Assembly (NCBI GenBank): GCA_964426895.1
Contig: CAYRSH010000002.1
Coordinates: 1-53,640, forward strand
Length of the DNA stretch: 53,640 nucleotides
Origin: Caldipriscus sp964426895
GTDB taxonomy: Bacteria > Hydrothermota > Hydrothermia > LBFQ01
Direction of reading: 5' to 3'
Shown here one piece after another: positions 24,754 through 32,854 of the stretch. A model generated the notes under the pieces. The model worked only from the letters and a program-made list of their open reading frames with translations, was not told the origin of the DNA and searched no databases. Position numbers and translations under genes: made by a program. How positions within the stretch are numbered: position 1 is the stretch's first letter; each line of letters begins with the position of its first letter.

Positions 24754-25653
24754 TTGAAACTTTCGGAAATTGTAAAAGAACTCCTTTACGGGAAGGATGG
24801 GTATTACACAAAACATGTTTCAATCGGTAAAAGGGGGGATTTTTTCACCGCCCCACATACATCTCCGCTTTTTGGATATACGGTGGGAAAATTTTTAAAA
24901 AAGGAGGGTGTTAAGTTTTTCGTGGAAATCGGTGGTGGTGAGGGTTATATGATGGAGGATATACTGAACTTTACGGATTTGGAAGGTGCTATATATGAAA
25001 TAAGTCCGAAGTTGAGAAAACTTCAAGGGGAAAGGTTAAAGAAATTTGGGAAGAGGTTTACGCATATTGACAAACTTCTAAATGCGGATGCTTATGTGTT
25101 AAACGAGGTAATTGACGCTTTACCCTTTAACAGGTTTATATTTAAAGGTGGAAAATGGTGGGAATATGAATATATTGATGGGGAATGGGTATTGACGGAA
25201 GGAGAGCCCGAAGATTTTGGAATTGAACCTCCGGAGGGGTTTATTTACGATGAAACGGAGAAATTGGAAGGTTTTTTAAAACCGATTTTTGAAAGCACCA
25301 AAAGGGTTTTGATATTTGATTACGGTTATGAGGAAGAGGAATTCCCAATTTTGGCACCAGAAGGAACCCTTTCGGGGTATAAAGAACATAAAGTTTATTA
25401 CGGTTTTGATGCGTTAAAAAGGGGTATGGATATAACCCATTTCGTGAATTTTACGAGGATTAAAAGGATAGCGGAAAGATATGGGTTTAAGGTTAAAATA
25501 GATCTTCCACAAACGGAATTTTTACTCAAATTTGGGATATTAGACATCTTTTCCGAAATGGAAGACTCCGAGAAGGGGAAGTTGTCCGGAGGTTTAAAAA
25601 CCCTTTTGTTTTCATTTAAGAACCATAGGGTTCTGTATCTCACATCTTTATAA
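24754..25653 (+). CDS. MidA/NDUFAF7-type SAM-dependent methyltransferase
   Basis: A 299-residue protein of the DUF185 family: GKRGDFFTAPHTSPLFGYTV at the N-terminus, the SAM-site glycine motif VEIGGGEGYMMEDIL, IYEISPKLRKLQ and LNEVIDALPFNRF. The mitochondrial relative NDUFAF7 methylates an arginine in a complex I subunit; bacterial substrates are unknown. Shorter than the usual 350-380 residues. TTG start. Its TAA stop lies inside the TATAAT box of the next gene. Confidence 0.88.
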   Translation: MKLSEIVKELLYGKDGYYTKHVSIGKRGDFFTAPHTSPLFGYTVGKFLKKEGVKFFVEIGGGEGYMMEDILNFTDLEGAIYEISPKLRKLQGERLKKFGKRFTHIDKLLNADAYVLNEVIDALPFNRFIFKGGKWWEYEYIDGEWVLTEGEPEDFGIEPPEGFIYDETEKLEGFLKPIFESTKRVLIFDYGYEEEEFPILAPEGTLSGYKEHKVYYGFDALKRGMDITHFVNFTRIKRIAERYGFKVKIDLPQTEFLLKFGILDIFSEMEDSEKGKLSGGLKTLLFSFKNHRVLYLTSL

Positions 25654-25654
25654 T
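25649..25654 (+). promoter_or_regulatory. Promoter of the GT4 gene
   Basis: TATAAT ends 6 nt before the TTG start at 25661. It contains the TAA stop codon (25651-25653) of the MidA-like gene. Confidence 0.5.
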
Positions 25655-25660
25655 ATATAC

Positions 25661-26758
25661 TTGAAATTAGGGATATTGGCCTTATTCTTTGATGATGCCC
25701 CCAGAGGCATAGGAAAATCAACAGGTTTTTTAATGAGGGAGTTCTCCCACCTTGAAGGGGATTATGAGATACTTTCGCCCTTAATACCTAAGGGTGCAAA
25801 TGCCGAAAAGTTCAAAAAGGTATCTTTGGGTTTGGCGCCTGCAAGGGGCAGATGGGGAAATATAAAGAGGTTTTTTTGGCAAAATTTTCTCTTAAAATTT
25901 CGCAATTACAGAAATATATTCTCAACATCTTATGAGAGTTCCCTTCTGTACTTTGGAAATCAGGCCTTTATTATCCACGATGTTATAAACTTGAAGTTTA
26001 AAGATTTCCGTTATCCCCCCCTAATAAAGTACTATTACAATTTTCAAACACCTTTGGTTCTAAAATTTGGTGCAAAAATAGTGGTTCCGAGCAATGCCGT
26101 AAAGGGGGAAATATTGGAAATTTATGGTGTAAAGGAAGAAGATGTAGGAGTTGTTTATTGGGGGATCGATAGGAATATGTATAGGTTTGTTGAGGATAAA
26201 AAAGTATTAAAAAGGTATTCCCTTGAACCCTACGGATATATCCTTTATGTAGGAGATGTTATTCAAAGGAAAAACATCCAACTCATCATAAAAACCCTCC
26301 AATTTGTAAAAGATAAGGTTTTGGTTATAGCAGGCACACCTTTCAAAAAGGTTAAAAACGATTTGGAGGAATTGGCAAATTCCTTAAATGTATCCCAAAA
26401 GGTGAAATTTTTGGGTTATGTACCCGATGAAGAACTCGTTGTTTTATATTCGCAAGCATTTGCTTTCGTATATCCATCATTTATTGAGGGTTTTGGAATG
26501 CCACCCCTTGAAGCCGCCTCCTGTGGAACACCTGTCATAGTTTCCGATATTCCAGTTTTTAGGGAATTATATTCTGGATATTTTCTGTTTGTAGATCCGC
26601 ATAACCCCGAGGATTTAGCCGAAAAGTTAAAAAAATTAGAAAACGAAGACATAAGGAAAAACATCAAAAAAGGTTATGAGGAATTACTCCAAAAATACAC
26701 ATGGGAAAATTCCGCAAAAACTTTGTATAATATCCTACGGGATTGGGGATTCTTATGA
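25661..26758 (+). CDS. Glycosyltransferase family 4 (GT-B)
   Basis: A 365-residue GT-B glycosyltransferase: an N-terminal Rossmann half (KLGILALFFDDAPRGIGKS), IIHDVINLKF, IVVPSNAVKGEIL, the donor-site half with YILYVGDVIQRKNIQLII, and the E-x7-E motif in FIEGFGMPPLEAASCGTPV. Likely adds a sugar to an LPS or polysaccharide intermediate. TTG start by promoter spacing. It overlaps the following glycosyltransferase by 4 nt (ATGA). Donor and acceptor unknown. Confidence 0.88.
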   Translation: MKLGILALFFDDAPRGIGKSTGFLMREFSHLEGDYEILSPLIPKGANAEKFKKVSLGLAPARGRWGNIKRFFWQNFLLKFRNYRNIFSTSYESSLLYFGNQAFIIHDVINLKFKDFRYPPLIKYYYNFQTPLVLKFGAKIVVPSNAVKGEILEIYGVKEEDVGVVYWGIDRNMYRFVEDKKVLKRYSLEPYGYILYVGDVIQRKNIQLIIKTLQFVKDKVLVIAGTPFKKVKNDLEELANSLNVSQKVKFLGYVPDEELVVLYSQAFAFVYPSFIEGFGMPPLEAASCGTPVIVSDIPVFRELYSGYFLFVDPHNPEDLAEKLKKLENEDIRKNIKKGYEELLQKYTWENSAKTLYNILRDWGFL

Positions 26759-27795
26759 AAAGGGCTTTAATACTCGCACCCAATAGGTGGGATGGTTCCC
26801 TTGAAGTGGGTATATTCAAGTTTGCAAAATTCTTAAAGGAATTGGGATTTGAGGTTAGGAATATAAACCTTGAAGGTTTCAGGTATTTACCGTCTAAAAC
26901 CTTTGGGTGGATATTCCCCAAAAACTTTGGAAAGCAATACAAAATGTTTTGGAACCTAACCCATTATTTAAATTCCTTTAAAGTTTTTGGAAATTGGGAT
27001 ATTTTGATGTGCGATGCGAGTCATATGTTGTTTTTTGCGAATAGAATAAAAGCAAGGATTAAAATATACCGTTTAAACGATTGGTTGGAGGGATTTGGAC
27101 TCCCGGCGTTTTTTGTAGATGAGGAAAAACGGTTTATAGAGTTATCCGATGCGGTTATTTCCGCCCATTCAACCCTCTCTTACAAAGTTCCGGATAAGAA
27201 AAAATTCTTTTTACTACCAAACCCCATAGACTTGGAACTTTTTCCTTTAAAAGATGTGGAGGAACCCCCGGATTTAAAAAACATCCCAAAACCCCGTATT
27301 ATATATGTTGGGGCGGTATATCAATGGTTTGATTGGGAGGCAGTTATATATTCCGCAAAAGTATTAAAAAACTTTTCCTTTGTAATCATTGGTCCATATA
27401 CGAATCTACCAAAGGATATTCCCAAGAATGTTTTTATACTCGGTAAGAGGCCTCATAAACGGATATACGAATATTTATACCATTGCGATATAGGTTTTAT
27501 TCCCTTCAAGTTATCCCCATTGATAACCCATATGGATTATCCCAATAAGGTTTTGGAATATTTTGCGATGGGTTTGCCCGTTGTTAGCGTTTATTGGGAG
27601 AGTTTTCCCAAGAACTTCCCGGAGGTCATGTTCTACAAGGAATATAAAGAAATACCGCGATTGTTAAAAGAGGCTTTAAAAAAGGGAAAGGATTACGCTT
27701 TGAGGGAAAGGGTTTTGGAGTTTTCTTCGGATAAGATTTTTTCCAAATTTAAGGAGATAATTTTAGAATTAACCCACGGAAAAATTACACGGTAG
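26755..27795 (+). CDS. GT-B glycosyltransferase, GT70/GumK-like
   Basis: A 346-residue glycosyltransferase. It shows KIYRLNDWLEGFG, SHSTLSY-like text (ISAHSTLSYKVP), the hinge LPNPIDLELF, IIYVGAVYQWFDWEAV and YPNKVLEYFAMGLPVVSV, typical of GT4/GT70-type enzymes such as GumK-like glucuronosyltransferases. The ATG at 26755 overlaps the stop of the GT4 gene (ATGA); an upstream in-frame TTG at 26743 is less likely. Second gene of a two-gene operon. Substrates unknown. Confidence 0.75.
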   Translation: MKRALILAPNRWDGSLEVGIFKFAKFLKELGFEVRNINLEGFRYLPSKTFGWIFPKNFGKQYKMFWNLTHYLNSFKVFGNWDILMCDASHMLFFANRIKARIKIYRLNDWLEGFGLPAFFVDEEKRFIELSDAVISAHSTLSYKVPDKKKFFLLPNPIDLELFPLKDVEEPPDLKNIPKPRIIYVGAVYQWFDWEAVIYSAKVLKNFSFVIIGPYTNLPKDIPKNVFILGKRPHKRIYEYLYHCDIGFIPFKLSPLITHMDYPNKVLEYFAMGLPVVSVYWESFPKNFPEVMFYKEYKEIPRLLKEALKKGKDYALRERVLEFSSDKIFSKFKEIILELTHGKITR

Positions 27796-27801
27796 TAAAA
27801 T
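27796..27801 (+). promoter_or_regulatory. Promoter of serS
   Basis: TAAAAT begins directly after the TAG stop of the upstream glycosyltransferase and ends 8 nt before ATG 27810. Confidence 0.55.
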
Positions 27802-27809
27802 CACCGCTT

Positions 27810-29078
27810 ATGTTGGATTTGAAATATTTGAGGGAAAAGAGGGATGTCCTTGAAGATGCTTTAAGAAAAAGGGGTTATTCCCTTGATATATTAAAGGAAA
27901 TAGACGAGGTTGATAATCTCCGAAGGGAATTAATAACACAGGCTAACAATTTGAGGGCAAGGAAAAACCAGATATCTAAGGAAATAGCGGCAAGAAAAAA
28001 ATCCGGTGAAAGCGTTGATGACCTTTTGGAAGAGGCGAAAAGGATAGACGAGGAATTAAAAGATTTGGAGGAAAAGGAAAAGGAGATGGATAAACGGTTT
28101 TGGGAGTTGTGGGCTTATATACCCAATATTCCCCACGAATCCGTCCCGGTTGGTAAGGATTCCGAAGACAATGTTGTTGTAAGGGAGTGGGGAAATCCGA
28201 GGGAATTTGATTTTGAACCCAGACCCCATTGGGAAATAGGTGAAATGTTGGGGATTTTAGACTTTGAATCCGCCGCAAAGATGTCGGGTTCAAGGTTTGC
28301 AACATATAAGGGGTTGGGCGCAATCCTTGAAAGGGCTTTAATAAACTTTTTCTTGGATACACACAGAAAAAACGGTTATGTTGAGGTATTTCCCCCTATA
28401 CTCGTTAAACCTGAATCCCTTTTTACATCGGGACACCTACCAAAGTTTGAAGAAGAAATGTATTATATGGAAAGGGATAATATGTACCTCATACCCACAG
28501 CCGAAGCATCCCTGGCAAACTTACATAGGGATGAGGTTATACCAGAGGAAAAACTCCCGTTATATTATGTTTCCTATACCCCTTGTTTCCGGAGGGAAGC
28601 GGGTTCGTATGGTAGGGATGTTAGGGGAATTATAAGGGTTCATCAGTTTAACAAGGTTGAACTTTTTAAATACACAAAGCCCGAAGAATCGTATAAGGAG
28701 CACGAAAAGATGGTTAGGGATGCGGAGAATATACTCCAAATGCTGGGTATCCCTTATAGGGTAGTTCTGTTATGCACGGGCGATATAGGATTTGCGGCTG
28801 CCAAGACATACGATATAGAGGTTTGGGCACCGGGGGTTAAAAGGTGGCTTGAAGCATCTTCTGTGTCAAATGTTGAGGATTTTCAGGCAAGGAGGGCGAA
28901 TATAAAGTTAAAGAGGAAGGACGGAAGGAAGGAATATGTTCATATGTTGAACGGTTCGGGATTGGCAACCCCGAGGGTATTTATAGCGATATTGGAAAAT
29001 TATCAACAAAGGGATGGAAGCGTTGTAATACCGGAAGTTTTGAGGGAGTATGTTGGAGTTGATGTTATAAGGCCATGA
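27810..29078 (+). CDS. serS: Seryl-tRNA synthetase
   Basis: SerRS charges tRNA-Ser. The 422-residue product has the N-terminal antiparallel coiled coil (about 25-100) that grips the long variable arm, then class II motifs: motif 2 in PCFRREAGSYGRDVRGIIRV and motif 3 near the C-terminus in LNGSGLATPRVFIAILENYQ. Length is usual. ATG follows a -10 box by 8 nt. The stop overlaps the D-aminopeptidase start by 4 nt (ATGA). Confidence 0.97.
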   Translation: MLDLKYLREKRDVLEDALRKRGYSLDILKEIDEVDNLRRELITQANNLRARKNQISKEIAARKKSGESVDDLLEEAKRIDEELKDLEEKEKEMDKRFWELWAYIPNIPHESVPVGKDSEDNVVVREWGNPREFDFEPRPHWEIGEMLGILDFESAAKMSGSRFATYKGLGAILERALINFFLDTHRKNGYVEVFPPILVKPESLFTSGHLPKFEEEMYYMERDNMYLIPTAEASLANLHRDEVIPEEKLPLYYVSYTPCFRREAGSYGRDVRGIIRVHQFNKVELFKYTKPEESYKEHEKMVRDAENILQMLGIPYRVVLLCTGDIGFAAAKTYDIEVWAPGVKRWLEASSVSNVEDFQARRANIKLKRKDGRKEYVHMLNGSGLATPRVFIAILENYQQRDGSVVIPEVLREYVGVDVIRP

Positions 29079-29887
29079 GGGTTTATATATCTGCGGATAT
29101 GGAGGGGATATGTGGGGTTTCGGGATATGAAGATGTTAATCCATCCTCCCCGAGGTTTGAAAGGGCATTAAAACTTATGGAATGGGAAGTGGGGAAGGTT
29201 TGTGAAATCCTGTTTGACAACGGTATAAAGGAGATAACGGTTAACGATGCCCATTGGAATATGAACAACCTACGAATAGAAAACTTGCCAAAGGGGATAA
29301 AACTGATATCGGGTTCCCCAAAATCCCTATCAATGATGGAAGGAATAGATAGAGGATACGATTTTTGTATATTCATCGGTTATCACTCCTCATCAACAAC
29401 ACCATACGGACACTTGGCACATACTTACAGTTCAAGAACGGTAAAGAGTATAACGATAAACGGAGAAATGTGTTCCGAGGCGTATATAAACTCTCTAATA
29501 TCCGGAAGTTTTGGTGTTCCCCTTGCCCTTATAAGCGGCGATAAAAAACTCGCCGAGGATGAAAGGGAAAGGTTGAAAGGGGTGGAGTTCGTTATAACAA
29601 AGGAGGGATTGGGTTTTAACTCTTCAATATTATACCACCCAGAAAAAGTTATAAAGGATTACGAGGAAAAGATTGGGAAAATAGTAAAGGGAAATGGTTA
29701 TTTACCATATATACCCGAAAGTTTTCTCGTTGAAGTTGAGTTCAAAGATATAAGGATGGCGGATGTGGTGGGTATAAACCCTTATGTTAAAAGGCTTGAC
29801 GCCTATAAGGTTTCATTTGAGGAAAGGGATTTTGTAAGGGCTTTCAAGTTTTTGAGGAGTTTAATAGTTATAGCTTCCACCGTATAA
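29075..29887 (+). CDS. M55-family D-aminopeptidase (DppA-like)
   Basis: A 270-residue zinc peptidase of family M55. Metal-site motifs: YISADMEGICGV (Asp, Glu), VNDAHWNMNNL (His), FIGYHSSS (His) and ITINGEMCSEA (Glu). DppA of Bacillus releases N-terminal D-Ala from peptides, probably recycling cell-wall peptides; the role here is inferred. Coupled to serS by an ATGA overlap. Its 3' end overlaps the convergent SpoIID-like gene by 20 nt. Confidence 0.9.
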   Translation: MRVYISADMEGICGVSGYEDVNPSSPRFERALKLMEWEVGKVCEILFDNGIKEITVNDAHWNMNNLRIENLPKGIKLISGSPKSLSMMEGIDRGYDFCIFIGYHSSSTTPYGHLAHTYSSRTVKSITINGEMCSEAYINSLISGSFGVPLALISGDKKLAEDERERLKGVEFVITKEGLGFNSSILYHPEKVIKDYEEKIGKIVKGNGYLPYIPESFLVEVEFKDIRMADVVGINPYVKRLDAYKVSFEERDFVRAFKFLRSLIVIASTV

Positions 29888-31199
29888 CATCTACACCCGG
29901 ATAATAGTGTTGAACTATATCAACATAATTATATCCCTTTAAAGCCATACCTATTGCACCCATTTGACACATACCAACCCCATGCCCCCAACCCATACCC
30001 TTAAGTACAAACCCATCACCTTTTTGATAAATCTTAAAAGCGCTTGAAGGCAAAAACGGTTTTCCAAAAACCCACCTTATAAAGTACTCCCCTTTTAGGG
30101 TTATATCCCCCTTATCCGTTAAAACCTTCATCTCATATATCCTGCCGGAATACCCCCTCTTTATACCCTCAAACCCAAAGATTTTTTCAATTTTAAAAAA
30201 CCTTCCCAAGGATTCCAAAAGATCACGTTTGCTATATATAATCTCCCATCTATAAAGGTTTTCTATACCCGGGAAGTTTATATTGCAAAATGCGTCCCCT
30301 TGATTTAAGAAACTTTCAAACCCTTCTTCGGAAGATATATCCTTCAAACCGTTTCCCTCACCGTCGTAAAGGTTCATGTTATAAGGCTTATCATCCCCAC
30401 CCCACACAACCGAAAACCTCTCCATCACACCACCGCAACATTTGGAATACCTCGCCTCTATCGGCTCACCGTTAAATGTTATGATTTCCCCATCCGTCTC
30501 CTCCGATACCTTTAATGTTTCATGTGAAACCCTTTCAAGGCCGAGATAAACCTGACAGTGATCCTCGGAGCATATATCATAAGGCTCATTTGGATGGTGG
30601 GAACCCGCAGTTCTAAAAAGGTTTGTTCTGGCCGCAAGGGCCTGTGCTTTCAAAGCCTCATAAGGTACCTTTGGTATCATTTCAGAACCTATAACGGATG
30701 CTATATAATCCTTAATATCAACTATATTTACCGCCTTAACCTTATCACCCCAAGCGTATATATCAAAATCTCCTAAAAACTTCAAATCCCTTTTATTTTG
30801 CCAATGAAATCCCCTACCAACCCACAGGTTTTTTATGGTTATGGTTCCACCGTTTCTTATCCTCAGAGGTGAATCAACAACCCATTCCCCTTTATCGGTT
30901 TTAACCCTCAAATTCCCGCCCCAACCCTCAACCCAAACCCTAAACTCACCGTTTATATTTTTTGCCAGTTCGTAGGCATGAGATATATTATCTACTATAT
31001 CAACGAGTTCCCACCTAAACTTAAAAATCTTACCGAAAACCTTTCCGGTTTGGGAATTTTTGAAAACGGCAAACTTAACCTTTAAGGGCTTATCGCTATC
31101 CGAAAAAACCTCTAAACTATCGTATTTTCTACCTCCAAGGATTATATCCCCGAAAAGTATAAGTTTATCGTCTTCCGGTAATCCGACCCTTATTAACAT
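29868..31199 (-). CDS. SpoIID/LytB-domain protein (lytic transglycosylase-like)
   Basis: A 443-residue protein whose C-terminal ~280 residues form a SpoIID domain: IASVIGSEMIPKVPYEALK (catalytic Glu region), QALAARTNLFR, the paired cysteine region EDHCQVYLGLE and YSKCCGGVMERF, and GWGHGVGMCQMGA. SpoIID of Bacillus is a lytic transglycosylase for denuded glycan. Non-sporulating bacteria keep homologues in wall turnover. The N-terminal ~150 residues are beta-rich and unassigned. No signal peptide is seen, although the substrate is extracytoplasmic. ATG overlaps the stop of gcdH by 7 nt. Confidence 0.87.
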   Translation of the reverse strand: MLIRVGLPEDDKLILFGDIILGGRKYDSLEVFSDSDKPLKVKFAVFKNSQTGKVFGKIFKFRWELVDIVDNISHAYELAKNINGEFRVWVEGWGGNLRVKTDKGEWVVDSPLRIRNGGTITIKNLWVGRGFHWQNKRDLKFLGDFDIYAWGDKVKAVNIVDIKDYIASVIGSEMIPKVPYEALKAQALAARTNLFRTAGSHHPNEPYDICSEDHCQVYLGLERVSHETLKVSEETDGEIITFNGEPIEARYSKCCGGVMERFSVVWGGDDKPYNMNLYDGEGNGLKDISSEEGFESFLNQGDAFCNINFPGIENLYRWEIIYSKRDLLESLGRFFKIEKIFGFEGIKRGYSGRIYEMKVLTDKGDITLKGEYFIRWVFGKPFLPSSAFKIYQKGDGFVLKGMGWGHGVGMCQMGAIGMALKGYNYVDIVQHYYPGVDVIRWKL

Positions 31200-32356
31200 C
31201 TGAAAGCCTCTATTCCGGTAATCGCCTCGCCGAGTATGAGTGTATGTATCTCGTATGTACCTTCATATGTTTCAACCGCCTCCAAATTGGCCAAATGCCT
31301 CATTGAATGGTATTCCGCCAATGTTCCGTTTGCACCGAGTATTGCCCTTGCCCTCCTGGCCACTTCTATTGCCGTTCTTACATTATTCCTCTTTGCCAAA
31401 GAAACATGCCTAAAATTCGCCCTGCCGCTATCCATGAGTTCCGCCAACCTCCAAGCGATCAATTGGGCTTCCGTTATTTCGGTAAGCATGTCGGCAAGCT
31501 TTTCCTGAATGAGTTGAAAGGATGCGATGGGTTTTCCAAAGGCTATCCTCGTTTTTGCATAATTAACGGCTTCTTCAAATGTTGCCATTGCACTACCAAC
31601 GGCACCCCATGCTATCCCATATCTCGCCTGCGTTAAACAACTCAGAGGGGCTTTTAACCCTTCCGCCTTTGGTAATACATTTTCTTCGGGTACAAAAACA
31701 TCGTTGAATATCAACTCCGAGGTTACGGATGCTCTCAAAGAAATCTTTGTTTTTAATTCCTGTGTTGTGAAACCCTCAAAACCCTTTTCAACGAGAAGAC
31801 CCCTTATAACCCCGTTTTCATCCTTTGCCCAAACAACCGCGACATCCGCTATCGATCCGTTGGTTATCCACATCTTTGCACCGTTAAGGATATAACCGCC
31901 TTTTACCTTTTTTGCATGGGTTTTCATAGAACCCGGATCGGAACCCGAATCCGGCTCGGTTAATCCAAAACAACCCACCATATCCCCGGATATGAGTTTG
32001 GGTAGAAACCTTTTTTTCTGCTCATCACTACCGTATGTCAATATTGGATATATTACCAAAGAATTCTGGACGGATACGAAACTCCTTATTCCGGAATCCG
32101 CATATTCAAGTTCCCGTGCAACCAAGCCGTATATCCTCTTACTCAGATTTAATCCCCCATATTCCTCAGGTGCGGTAATACCGAGCAATCCCAACTCGGC
32201 AAATCTCTTTATTAGATGCATCGGAAAAATCCCCTTTAACCACCAATCCCCTATATAGGGTAGGATTTCCTTTTTAACAAATTCCCTAACCATATCCCTT
32301 ATCTGTCTTTCTTCCTCGCTTAAATCCTCATCTAAAAGGTAGAAATCCGCCAACAT
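31193..32356 (-). CDS. Glutaryl-CoA dehydrogenase-like acyl-CoA dehydrogenase
   Basis: A 387-residue flavoprotein closely matching glutaryl-CoA dehydrogenase: SVQNSLVIYPILTYGSDEQK, GCFGLTEPDSGSDPGSM, LNGAKMWITNGSIADVAVVW, ISLRASVTSELIF, ARYGIAWGAVGSA, AKRNNVRTAIEVARRARAIL and VETYEGTYEIHTLILG with the catalytic Glu. GcdH oxidises and decarboxylates glutaryl-CoA to crotonyl-CoA in Lys/Trp breakdown, passing electrons to ETF. Promoter TAGAAT lies 9 nt upstream of the ATG. Paired with the SpoIID gene only by overlap. The non-decarboxylating variant cannot be excluded. Confidence 0.88.
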   Translation of the reverse strand: MLADFYLLDEDLSEEERQIRDMVREFVKKEILPYIGDWWLKGIFPMHLIKRFAELGLLGITAPEEYGGLNLSKRIYGLVARELEYADSGIRSFVSVQNSLVIYPILTYGSDEQKKRFLPKLISGDMVGCFGLTEPDSGSDPGSMKTHAKKVKGGYILNGAKMWITNGSIADVAVVWAKDENGVIRGLLVEKGFEGFTTQELKTKISLRASVTSELIFNDVFVPEENVLPKAEGLKAPLSCLTQARYGIAWGAVGSAMATFEEAVNYAKTRIAFGKPIASFQLIQEKLADMLTEITEAQLIAWRLAELMDSGRANFRHVSLAKRNNVRTAIEVARRARAILGANGTLAEYHSMRHLANLEAVETYEGTYEIHTLILGEAITGIEAFRC

Positions 32357-32365
32357 AAGTGTTGA

Positions 32366-32375
32366 ATTCTAAGGT
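32366..32375 (-). promoter_or_regulatory. Promoter of the glutaryl-CoA dehydrogenase gene
   Basis: ACCT-TAGAAT on the minus strand (hexamer 32366-32371), 9 nt before ATG 32356. The first three bases of the hexamer are the TAG stop codon of the upstream cinA-like gene. Confidence 0.6.
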
Positions 32376-32854
32376 TGGTTTAAAACGAACCCCAAAAGGG
32401 AGTTTAAAATCCTATTAACCGCCTTAAACTTTGATTTTACCCTATCCCCAAAAACCTCTATCCTTTTCAAAGTATAATTGTTGTCGTCTTGGTAAATGCA
32501 ATAATACAAATAACCATGACCGTTAAACTCACCCGTAGTTGATATTCCTATGTGCGCTTTTGAGAGCCTTTTCACATTTTTGGCCATTTCGTATGCAACC
32601 TCTGGCGAATAAACGGAGAAATCCCTTATGGTTTCATGTGAAACACCCAACACGCTTTCCTTCATCTCAGTTTGATACACCACGAGTCCTAAAACAAAAT
32701 ATCCGGAGGAACCCGGTATTGATGTTAAGGCGCTTGATAACTCACCACCCGTACAAGATTCAGCCACCGAAACGGTAATTTTTTTCCTTAAAAGGAGTTT
32801 TTTTAAACACAAAAGGTTATAGTTCTTCAAGGTCTTTAAACCTTCCGAGGACAT
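32369..32854 (-). CDS. CinA C-terminal domain protein (PncC-like NMN deamidase)
   Basis: The product (up to 161 residues) corresponds to the stand-alone CinA C-terminal domain: TVSVAESCTGGELSSALTSI, IPGSSGYFVLGLVVYQTEMK, VYSPEVAYEMA and HIGISTTGEF. PncC deamidates nicotinamide mononucleotide in pyridine salvage. The usual GPGG before the C-terminus reads TGEF, so catalysis may be altered. The start is uncertain: ATG 32854 lies inside rpoD, and a TTG at 32830 is also possible. Third gene of the dnaG-rpoD-cinA run. Confidence 0.82.
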   Translation of the reverse strand: MSSEGLKTLKNYNLLCLKKLLLRKKITVSVAESCTGGELSSALTSIPGSSGYFVLGLVVYQTEMKESVLGVSHETIRDFSVYSPEVAYEMAKNVKRLSKAHIGISTTGEFNGHGYLYYCIYQDDNNYTLKRIEVFGDRVKSKFKAVNRILNSLLGFVLNQP

